This document shows, piece by piece, positions 1-6,053 of a DNA stretch of 11,895 nt (positions are counted from its first letter, which is position 1; each line of letters starts with the position of its first letter). Made by a program: the position numbers and the translations under genes. The notes under the pieces were generated by a model, which did not search any database, was not told the DNA's origin, and saw only the letters and a list, made by a program, of their open reading frames with translations. This DNA comes from an uncultured Clostridia bacterium (GTDB lineage: Bacteria > Bacillota > Clostridia > Oscillospirales > Ruminococcaceae): positions 1 through 11,895 of the forward strand of contig CANEHP010000054.1 of the NCBI GenBank assembly GCA_947427325.1. The letters are read 5' to 3'.

Positions 1-38
1 TTATCGTTTTATTTTTAGGGATAATGCATTTACACGGT

Positions 39-422
39 TTATTTTTCATAACCATCCCAGCCGATAACCCGAGGGTTATCCACTCCGTTATCACGGGCAC
101 AGTTAAAAATATGGTTAAGGGCGTCTCCTTCGGGATCGGAGCTTATTACCGCATACTTTATATAACGGAAGGCGGGAACCGTTTCTATGCGCAGATTATT
201 ATATGCGTCGCTTTGGGCGTTCATATCCTCTCTGAAAAGATTGTCCAGGGAGCAGCAGAATAAGTTGCACAACTCTATCGCCTTATCGATTTCGGGCTGA
301 GCCGTATCCAACTCCCATTTGGAAATTGTCTGACGGCTTACGTTCATTTTTTCCGCAAGATTTTCCTGGGTCATATCCCCTCTTAATCTTCTTAAAAATT
401 GAAGGTTTTTACCAAAACTCAT
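39..422 (-). CDS. XRE-family transcriptional regulator with truncated GyrI-like effector domain
   Basis: A cytoplasmic DNA-binding regulator of 127 residues. Residues 3-57 form a classic XRE/Cro helix-turn-helix, with the core MTQENLAEKMNVSRQTISKW at residues 17-36. From about residue 76 the sequence (RIETVPAFRYIKYAVIS, then GVDNPRVIGWD) matches the opening strands of the GyrI/AraC-type small-molecule-binding domain that follows such HTH domains in many clostridial regulators. That domain normally runs about 150 residues, but here a TAA stop ends the protein just after GWDGYEK, so it is probably a truncated or frameshifted version. I chose the ATG at 422 because AAAGGAG lies 8 nt upstream; a longer reading from 488 has no comparable site and does not fit the family N-terminus. 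Ligand and targets are unknown. The DNA-binding part looks intact, so it may still act as a repressor. Confidence 0.82.
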   Translation of the reverse strand: MSFGKNLQFLRRLRGDMTQENLAEKMNVSRQTISKWELDTAQPEIDKAIELCNLFCCSLDNLFREDMNAQSDAYNNLRIETVPAFRYIKYAVISSDPEGDALNHIFNCARDNGVDNPRVIGWDGYEK

Positions 423-509
423 ATCTAATTCTCCTTTCATACTTTCTCGTCTAAAAATAGACAAAGATTTGCGAAAATCAGACTGCAAAGATTGTTTATT
501 TTTATTCGA

Positions 510-525
510 GAATTAGTATTAGAAC
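510..525 (+). repeat. 16-bp repeated motif, copy A
   Basis: GAATTAGTATTAGAAC lies in the leader of the XRE regulator. It matches 15 of 16 bases of a copy at 9510-9525 and 14 of 16 bases of a copy at 9545-9560, both in the addB/DUF1284 promoter gap. It could be an operator or a dispersed repeat; no protein is assigned. Confidence 0.6.
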
Positions 526-558
526 TTAATTTGTCGTGTATCGATACCCTACGCCAAT

Positions 559-587
559 AATATACCATTTTTTGGCAAGCATAGCAA
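559..587 (-). promoter_or_regulatory. candidate sigma-A-type promoter for the XRE regulator
   Basis: On the minus strand TTGCTA (587-582) and TATATT (564-559) are separated by exactly 17 nt, matching the vegetative consensus at 4/6 and 5/6 positions. The start site would fall near 552, giving a leader of about 130 nt. That leader contains the palindrome GTATCGATAC (538-547) and the 16-bp motif at 510-525, either of which could be an operator. Inferred from sequence only. Confidence 0.35.
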
Positions 588-616
588 CCAACCAATATGC
601 GCAGGTTTTGGACTTT

Positions 617-639
617 GCGCAACCGCAAGGTGCGCTTTT
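617..639 (+). terminator. weak hairpin with short T-run
   Basis: GCGCA-A-CC, GCAA loop, GG-TGCGC can fold with one bulged A and is followed by TTTT (636-639). No plus-strand gene precedes it within the window, so it may block read-through from the left or be incidental. The short stem and short T-run make it a weak call. Confidence 0.25.
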
Positions 640-670
640 CAGCCGAAAAACGGCAAATCCCCTGTATAGA

Positions 671-698
671 ACCAAATTTTCCCTTCCGTCATAAAATA
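671..698 (+). promoter_or_regulatory. candidate sigma-K promoter of dpaA-dpaB
   Basis: AC (671-672), a 17-nt spacer, then CATAAAATA (690-698) fits the mother-cell sigma-K pattern AC-N16/17-CATANNNTA exactly. The start site would be near 705, giving a leader of about 90 nt before the dpaA ATG at 796. In Bacillus subtilis the homologous spoVF operon is transcribed by sigma-K, which makes this placement biologically sensible. The consensus is short and AT-rich, so chance matches are possible. Confidence 0.5.
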
Positions 699-795
699 AG
701 GTATAGGCGACATTGTACAAAAAAGGATTGTATCAAAATCTTTTTTGTCAATGCTTCGCAAAGAACACAAAAAATACTTTGGAAAGGAAAATACT

Positions 796-1644
796 ATGGA
801 AAAGTTTTTGTTTTTGGGCGGGGATCTACGTATGCTTTATGCCGCCGAATATTTAAATAAAGAGCATAGCTGCTTTGTTTACGGCTTTGAAAACGCAGAG
901 GAATTTCCCGTGCCCAATGTAAGCGAGATCATACCCTGCGACTGCGTGGTGCTTCCCCTGCCCGCTTCGTCGGACGGAACGCACATAAATATGCCCTATC
1001 ACAAAGAAAATCTTGACCTGGGCGTACTCGTTTCCGCCGTTAAAAAAGGCGGCACTGTTTTTACGGGAAAGAGCTGTACCTATCTTGAAAGGCTTTGCGA
1101 GGAAAATCAGCTTAAACTGAAAAATTACTTTTCAAGAGAAGAGCTGCAAATTATGAACGCAGTTCCCACTGCCGAAGGCGCATTGGAGATATTGCTTGCA
1201 GAGCTGCCTATTACGGTTTTCGGCTCGGATATACTTATAACGGGCTTTGGAAGGATAGGCGAGGTTATGGCGGGCATGCTTAAGGGCCTGGGAGCAAATG
1301 TTACCGTTGCCGCAAGAAGGTATGAACAGCTTGCCAAGGCGTCGGTTTCAGGCTGCGGCACAGTACATTTTGACAAGCTGAACGGAACGCTTGCCTATTA
1401 TGACGCAGTGATCAACACAGTGCCCGCTCCCGTCTTTGACAGAAAGCGCCTGATGATGCTGAAAAAAGACTGCCTGATAATAGACCTTGCGTCAAAAACA
1501 GGGGTAGAGGATATGGAGCTTGCGGCAAGCGTGGGGGTAAAGGTGATCTGGGCGTTGTCGCTTCCCGGCAGAACCGCTCCCGTTTCGGCAGGCAGAATAA
1601 TCGGCAAAACCGTAGAGAATATGTTAAGGGAAGGGGGAGAGTAA
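796..1644 (+). CDS. dpaA: dipicolinate synthase subunit A (SpoVFA)
   Basis: This is the oxidoreductase half of dipicolinate synthase. With DpaB it converts 4-hydroxy-tetrahydrodipicolinate, the DapA product of the lysine pathway, into dipicolinic acid in the mother cell for loading into the spore core. The product is 282 residues, close to the roughly 297 of Bacillus SpoVFA. Residues 1-120 form the N-terminal DpaA domain (FLFLGGDLRMLYAAEYL, then DCVVLPLPAS). A Rossmann dinucleotide-binding fold follows, with GFGRIG at residues 150-155 and VAARR further on. The ATG at 796 is chosen because AAAGGA sits 7 nt upstream; the in-frame TTG at 745 and ATG at 751 would add residues unlike the family. 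dpaB starts 1 nt after the stop, indicating translational coupling. A candidate sigma-K promoter lies upstream. Confidence 0.95.
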   Translation: MEKFLFLGGDLRMLYAAEYLNKEHSCFVYGFENAEEFPVPNVSEIIPCDCVVLPLPASSDGTHINMPYHKENLDLGVLVSAVKKGGTVFTGKSCTYLERLCEENQLKLKNYFSREELQIMNAVPTAEGALEILLAELPITVFGSDILITGFGRIGEVMAGMLKGLGANVTVAARRYEQLAKASVSGCGTVHFDKLNGTLAYYDAVINTVPAPVFDRKRLMMLKKDCLIIDLASKTGVEDMELAASVGVKVIWALSLPGRTAPVSAGRIIGKTVENMLREGGE

Positions 1645-1645
1645 A

Positions 1646-2419
1646 ATGGAGAGCATATACGAGATTTCAGCCGCAGAAAAAGTGAATGCGCAAAATGAGA
1701 GCACACAAAATGAGAACGGGCAAAATGAGAACGGGCAAAATGAAAATAAACAAGGAGATAATCCGGTCGAAAACGCATACGGGGAAGAGAGAAAAAACGT
1801 CGCTTGGGAAAACAGGGTAAAAGAACCGTCAAAGGGAATTATGCATGGCTTGAAAATCGGAGTTGCCGTCTGCGGCTCGTTCTGTACATTTAAAAAAGCC
1901 TTTGAGGCTGCGGCGGAGCTTAAAAAGATGGGGGCTGATATCATACCTGTTATGAGCTTTAACGCCGCCTCGATCTCCTCCCGCTTCGGAACTGCGGAGG
2001 AAAATTTGGCTGCTTTTGAGAATATTGCAGGGAGAAAGGCAATTTTGACCATTGAGGACGCAGAGCCTATCGGACCTAAGAAAATGACCGATATTATGCT
2101 TTTGCCCAACTGTACGGGCAATACTTTGGCTAAGCTTGCCATGTCCATTACCGACACACCCGTAACTATGGCGGTAAAAAGCCATCTGAGAGGAAACCGT
2201 CCCGTTGTAATAAATGCTGCCACAAACGACGCTTTAAGCGGTTCGGCAAAAAACATAGGCGCACTTATGAATTTGCGGAATTACTACTTCGTACCTTTGA
2301 GACAGGACGATTTCGCCAAAAAGCCCACCTCTGTGGTGGGTGATTTTTCCTTAATTCCCGATACGATTATATATGCTCTTTCGGGAAGACAGATACAGCC
2401 TGTTTTAAGAGAGCTGTGA
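1646..2419 (+). CDS. dpaB: dipicolinate synthase subunit B (SpoVFB), flavoprotein family, with unusual N-terminal extension
   Basis: This is the flavoprotein-fold partner of DpaA in dipicolinate synthesis. From residue 68 it follows Bacillus SpoVFB closely: KIGVAVCGSFCTF, then PVMSFNAASISSRFG, PNCTGNTLAKLAMSITDTPV, NRPVVINAATNDAL and a C-terminal GRQIQPVL. The family is about 195-200 residues; this reading is 257 because of a 65-residue N-terminal extension rich in Gln, Asn and Glu, containing the tandem unit QNEST-QNENG-QNENG-QNENK. The ATG at 1646 has a strong site (AGGGGGAG, 6 nt upstream) and is coupled to dpaA, so the extension is probably translated. A second start at 1841 (Met66), with AAAGGG just upstream, would give a family-sized 192-residue protein. 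The function is well supported; the extension's role is unknown and it is probably disordered. Confidence 0.93.
   Translation: MESIYEISAAEKVNAQNESTQNENGQNENGQNENKQGDNPVENAYGEERKNVAWENRVKEPSKGIMHGLKIGVAVCGSFCTFKKAFEAAAELKKMGADIIPVMSFNAASISSRFGTAEENLAAFENIAGRKAILTIEDAEPIGPKKMTDIMLLPNCTGNTLAKLAMSITDTPVTMAVKSHLRGNRPVVINAATNDALSGSAKNIGALMNLRNYYFVPLRQDDFAKKPTSVVGDFSLIPDTIIYALSGRQIQPVLREL
1691..1750 (+). repeat. four 15-nt tandem units inside dpaB
   Basis: Four consecutive 15-nt units begin CAAAATGA (1691, 1706, 1721, 1736). Units two and three are identical, while one and four have diverged at their ends. Because 15 is a multiple of three, copy number can change without breaking the frame. They encode the repeated QNENG-like peptide of the DpaB extension. 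Confidence 0.9.
1831..1843 (+). promoter_or_regulatory. possible internal ribosome binding site and start within dpaB
   Basis: AAAGGG (1831-1836) is followed after 4 nt by ATG at 1841. Starting here gives MHGLKIGVAVCG, which aligns with the normal N-terminus of SpoVFB. The spacing is short, so initiation would probably be weaker than at 1646. Both a long and a short DpaB form are possible. Confidence 0.35.
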
Positions 2420-2432
2420 GAAAAACATACAA

Positions 2433-2471
2433 AACGCCGCACAGTAAGCCGAAAAGCTTTTGTGCGGCGTT
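2433..2471 (-). terminator. intrinsic terminator between convergent dpaB and addA
   Basis: AACGCCGCACA (2433-2443) pairs perfectly with TGTGCGGCGTT (2461-2471), an 11-bp stem; AAGC/GCTT inside the loop can extend the structure. Read on the minus strand, the stem is followed by TTTTGTATGTTTTT, so it fits best as the terminator of the addB-addA transcript. It begins 14 nt after the dpaB stop and could also stop plus-strand transcription, although there is no T-run on that side. Confidence 0.7.
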
Positions 2472-2475
2472 ATAC

Positions 2476-2527
2476 TAGAGCGTGTTCACATAAAATCAGT
2501 ATGCAGATTTTATGTGAACACGCTCTA
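2476..2527. repeat. perfect 22-bp inverted repeat, MITE-like
   Basis: The arms at 2476-2497 and 2506-2527 are perfectly complementary around the 8-nt loop AGTATGCA. Each arm ends outside in TA and then GAGCGTGTTCA (reverse complement on the right). A TA at both outer edges would fit a TA target duplication flanking a 48-bp palindromic element, as left by IS630- or IS5-type miniature elements. This origin is an inference; the symmetry itself is direct observation. It could also strengthen bidirectional termination. Confidence 0.75.
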
Positions 2528-2585
2528 AAAAGGTATTGGAATCAGGCGGCAGTCTTGTCCGTTTTTATTCGGCTTTAAAGCCCGT

Positions 2586-5500
2586 TCACCCCTCAACCAT
2601 AATGCACTGCCCCAAGGAAAAGCTGTAAAGCCAGCATTCCTTTACCCTAAGCCCGGTCATCTCTTCAAGAGCCTTTTTGTAAATCGCAAGCTGCCCCCTG
2701 TACTCCTCCGTAAGCTTTTTGACAGTGGTATTCCTGTTGGTCTTATAATCCACAAGAACTATTTCCCCTTTTTCCGTAAAGAACATATCCGCTATACCTT
2801 GAATAAAAGACAGATCCTCGTTTTGAGGATTATCCGTATTTGCGGCGTTTACGGTGGTAAAAATCGGGAACTCCCTGTTTACCTCCTCCGCCTTAACCGC
2901 TCTTTTACAAAGCCGGGAGTCCAAAAAGCCCTGTATCTCCGCTGCTTTTATTTCCATACGTTCTTTTTCGGCGACGACCCCCGAATCCTTAAGACGGCTC
3001 AGCTCCCTTTCCGCATTTTCTGCGGAAAAATCCAGATTTTCCATAACCTTATGGTATAAATCTCCCCTTTCCTTCGGAGTAAGGGGCTTGTCTTTTTTAA
3101 TGAAAACGGGAAGACCCAAATAAAAGGCTCTGCCTGCGGAGTTTTCATCCCCGCTCTCCTCCGCCTTAACGCCCAAAGAAGTGGCGGTGAACTTTGCGGG
3201 TATATCTATAAGCTTCTTATAGGGATATTGATACCCGAGCTTTTCTCTTATCAACTCAAAATCGGGTTTGACAAGATCCTTTTCCAAATCCGTTTTCAAA
3301 TCTTTTTCCGGTTTTTTTTCGGCAAAAATAACTATATCCCCTTCACATTGGTACAAGTCCATCATAGCGGGGACTTTACTTAACCGCTTACGAATAAAGC
3401 TATAGTAGCTGTCCTTTATGGGCGGCGCTTCCTCTTCCGCATATGTTACTTCTCCGCTTCTGCTCTTTTTCTCCTTTTTCCTGATTTCCGCCGAAGCGGT
3501 AACTATCAGCTTTTCCTCCGCTCTTGTCATTGCCACATACAAAAGCCTTAATTCCTCGCCCATAACACGGTCCAGGTATCCCTTTTCAAGCAGCTTGTGA
3601 GAAAGTGTGCGGTACTTGTATAGCCTTTCGTTGTCGGAAACGGAAATTCCCACGCCCTCCTTAAGGCTGTACACCATTTTTAAAAATCTGTCCCGTGTGT
3701 TGGGAGCTATGTTGGTTTCCGCCGCAAATACCACAGGGAACTGCAAGCCCTTTGAAGCGTGGATAGACATCAGCTTTACGGATTTTTCCTCCTGCTCCTT
3801 TACCTGAGCCTGAGGAAGAGCAATCTCACGGCTGTCTTTGATGTTTTTCAAAGCCGCCAGAAAATCGGCGGGACGGGGGTAATTTTTTCCGTAACGCACC
3901 AGCAGGCGAAGATTCGCCAAACGCTCCTTTCCCTTTAAGCCTGCGCTCATTATGCTGTCAATAGAGGTAACATTGTAGATTTTTCGGATAAGGACCGATG
4001 TGGCGCTGCCTCCCGCTTCTTTTCGCAGCAGCTTCATATCCGTGAGAAAGCGGCGTATTTTTTGATGCAGCAGATCCTCTCCGCCCGCCTTGTCCATTTT
4101 TGTAAGATTGGTGTACAGCGGAGTTTTTTTCGGTTCGGCGGTATCCGTACCCTCTGCCAGCCTTACCCTTGCCATATCCTCGGCGGTAAATCCGTAGGCG
4201 GGACTCATAAGCGACTTTGCCACAGAAATATTATCGTTGGGTCTTATAACCGCAGAAAGGATTGCCGTAACCTGCTCTACCTCCAACAGGTTGGTAAACT
4301 CCTTTTCACCTACGGAAACGGCGGGAATATTATATTCCTCCATAATTTTTCTAAGCCTTACCGCCGTTTCGTTGCGGCGGGTAAGCACGGCAAAATCTCC
4401 GTAGCCGCAGGGTCTTTCCGTATCTCCCTTATGAACGGTAAAGCCGTCATTAACCATCCGCCGTATTCTTGCCGCCACATACATAAGCTCTCTGTCGTTT
4501 TCGCCGCCCTCTGCAAAAACCTTGACAAGCTCGCTTTTATTTTTGCCGCAAAAATCTATGCCTCTGCCGCAGGTCATATCCTCCCAATGGTTTTCGGAAA
4601 AGCCGGCGGGCTTATCATCGTCGGAAAACAGCAGGTTTACGGTATTTATAACATTTTCGCCGCTGCGAAAATTTTTGGTGAGCTTTATATTATTGTATTT
4701 TGGATTTCTGCAAAGAGAGGTGAATATTTCGGGGTTGGCATTTCTGAAAGCATAAATACACTGCTTTTCATCGCCTACAAAATACAGATTGCCTTCGTCC
4801 CTTGAAAGCTCCTTAAAAATCTCATACTGAATATCGTTGCTGTCCTGAAATTCGTCAACTATTATGTATTCGTACCTGCCCTTTCCCGCACCGCGCTTTA
4901 CTGCCATAAGGGCATATTTCTCCAGATCGGAAAAATCCACTCCCGCTTCTTTTCTTTTAAGCTGTGAAAATTCCTTCTCGTATATCTGTTCAAGATAATA
5001 TACCTTTTCAAGTGTTTCAAGGCAGATAATGCGGTCCTTGTCCCAATCGGTCAACGCCGCAACGGAAGTCTTAAACTCCTCTATGCCCGACTTGGCGCTC
5101 TCCTTAGCTTCAACGCATTTCGCTAAGCTTTCGTTTCCCGCAAAGGCGGGGCTTCTGCCCTGATCTGCGCTTGCTTCCGATAAAGCCGAAGCCAAATCGC
5201 CCCCTTGAAAAGCCCTTTCGGATTTTACCGCTATCTCTTTCAGCTTTTCAAAATACGGTGCGCCCTTTAACGCCAAATTTGAAGTCTGCGCCTCAATGGA
5301 AAGCTCCCTTTCTCCCTTTGCTTTTTTAAAAGGCTTTTCCGAAATAATATAAGCTCTGACTTCGTTTATAATGTCATCCAGCATTTCCTCCGTTTTTTTA
5401 AGCTCCCGTAAAATCATCTCTTTATAGGGCTTAACATATTCTTCTTCAAAGAGCTTTTTATCCCCGTAAATTTTCAGCTGATTATTTATCCATTTATCGG

Positions 5501-6053
5501 GATCGGGTATGTTGGAAAAAAACGCATACATCTGCCCAGCAAGCTCGACGATCTGCCTTTCTCCTCCCAAAAGCTTATAGAATCTCATTTGCTCATGGGG
5601 GGCAAGCTCCTTGTAGAACCTTTTTAACAAAAGCCTTCCCGCTTTATCGGACAATTCGCCGCTTTTTACGTCGTCTATTACCGAAACTCCCTCGTCCAAA
5701 GGCAAAAGACGAATATTATCCTTAACAAGAGAAAGGCAAAAGCTGCTTATGGTAGATATCTGAGCAAAGGAAAGACGCACCAGCTGATCTCTGTAGAAAT
5801 CGCTGTCGGGATTTTCCGCAATAAGCTGTCCCATTCTTCTTTCAAGGCGGCCTTTAAGCTCCGCCGCCGCTTTTTCCGTAAAGGTAACGGCGGCTATTCT
5901 GTCTGCGGGAACGGGATTTTTTTCATCGGAAATGAGCTTTGCAATATGCTCTACCAAAACGGCGGTCTTGCCGCTTCCCGCCGAAGCCGAAACGGCGGCC
6001 GAAATGTTTCCCCTGTAATCTATTGCGCTTTGCTGCTGCTTTGTAAAATTCAC
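2586..6053 (-). CDS. addA: AddA, helicase-nuclease subunit of the AddAB recombination complex
   Basis: AddA is the ATP-driven SF1A (UvrD/RecB-like) 3'-to-5' helicase and nuclease that, with AddB, resects double-strand breaks and prepares 3' tails for RecA. At 1155 residues it is slightly shorter than the Bacillus protein (1232). The helicase motifs are in order: Walker A SASAGSGKT (Lys29), DEFQD (Asp400), GDEKQCIYAFR, TKNFRSGENV, HASKGLQFPVVF, and YVAMTRAEEK with Arg844. The C-terminal RecB-type nuclease domain has GDLYHKVMENL, then GIADMFF and VDYKTNR (Asp1102, Lys1104), so both activities look intact. The start is GTG at 6053; it overlaps the addB stop as GTGA, and GGGGG lies 7 nt upstream, inside addB. 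Residues about 285-310 form a poorly conserved-looking insert encoded by hairpin-forming DNA. Confidence 0.97.
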   Translation of the reverse strand: MNFTKQQQSAIDYRGNISAAVSASAGSGKTAVLVEHIAKLISDEKNPVPADRIAAVTFTEKAAAELKGRLERRMGQLIAENPDSDFYRDQLVRLSFAQISTISSFCLSLVKDNIRLLPLDEGVSVIDDVKSGELSDKAGRLLLKRFYKELAPHEQMRFYKLLGGERQIVELAGQMYAFFSNIPDPDKWINNQLKIYGDKKLFEEEYVKPYKEMILRELKKTEEMLDDIINEVRAYIISEKPFKKAKGERELSIEAQTSNLALKGAPYFEKLKEIAVKSERAFQGGDLASALSEASADQGRSPAFAGNESLAKCVEAKESAKSGIEEFKTSVAALTDWDKDRIICLETLEKVYYLEQIYEKEFSQLKRKEAGVDFSDLEKYALMAVKRGAGKGRYEYIIVDEFQDSNDIQYEIFKELSRDEGNLYFVGDEKQCIYAFRNANPEIFTSLCRNPKYNNIKLTKNFRSGENVINTVNLLFSDDDKPAGFSENHWEDMTCGRGIDFCGKNKSELVKVFAEGGENDRELMYVAARIRRMVNDGFTVHKGDTERPCGYGDFAVLTRRNETAVRLRKIMEEYNIPAVSVGEKEFTNLLEVEQVTAILSAVIRPNDNISVAKSLMSPAYGFTAEDMARVRLAEGTDTAEPKKTPLYTNLTKMDKAGGEDLLHQKIRRFLTDMKLLRKEAGGSATSVLIRKIYNVTSIDSIMSAGLKGKERLANLRLLVRYGKNYPRPADFLAALKNIKDSREIALPQAQVKEQEEKSVKLMSIHASKGLQFPVVFAAETNIAPNTRDRFLKMVYSLKEGVGISVSDNERLYKYRTLSHKLLEKGYLDRVMGEELRLLYVAMTRAEEKLIVTASAEIRKKEKKSRSGEVTYAEEEAPPIKDSYYSFIRKRLSKVPAMMDLYQCEGDIVIFAEKKPEKDLKTDLEKDLVKPDFELIREKLGYQYPYKKLIDIPAKFTATSLGVKAEESGDENSAGRAFYLGLPVFIKKDKPLTPKERGDLYHKVMENLDFSAENAERELSRLKDSGVVAEKERMEIKAAEIQGFLDSRLCKRAVKAEEVNREFPIFTTVNAANTDNPQNEDLSFIQGIADMFFTEKGEIVLVDYKTNRNTTVKKLTEEYRGQLAIYKKALEEMTGLRVKECWLYSFSLGQCIMVEG

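Larger units (their letters stand above)
423..795. other. divergent intergenic region between the XRE regulator and dpaA
   Basis: No coding sequence is convincing in these 373 bp; the short open frames here lack ribosome binding sites and family resemblance. The region holds the ribosome binding site of the regulator (near 431-437), the motif GAATTAGTATTAGAAC (510-525), the palindrome GTATCGATAC (538-547) and a candidate promoter for the regulator (559-587). It also holds a small hairpin with a T-run facing dpaA (617-639), a sigma-K-like promoter (671-698), and the dpaA ribosome binding site AAAGGA (783-788). I saw no known riboswitch architecture. Confidence 0.6.

Noticed and set aside
24..263. 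A 79-codon open frame on the plus strand opposite the XRE regulator
   Set aside because: No ribosome binding site; it is antisense to a recognisable XRE/GyrI-like coding sequence.
423..795. A riboswitch or small RNA in the long gap before dpaA
   Set aside because: Only small isolated hairpins are visible; no conserved riboswitch core was recognised, and the candidate sigma-K start leaves only about 90 nt of leader.
1624..2256. A 210-codon open frame on the minus strand opposite dpaB
   Set aside because: It is a shadow of dpaB. Its Ser/Phe/Cys-rich repeated stretch is just the complement of the 15-nt repeats, and it has no ribosome binding site or family resemblance.
4062..4805. A 247-codon open frame on the plus strand inside addA
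   Set aside because: It lies wholly opposite conserved helicase sequence of addA, resembles no family and lacks a start context.
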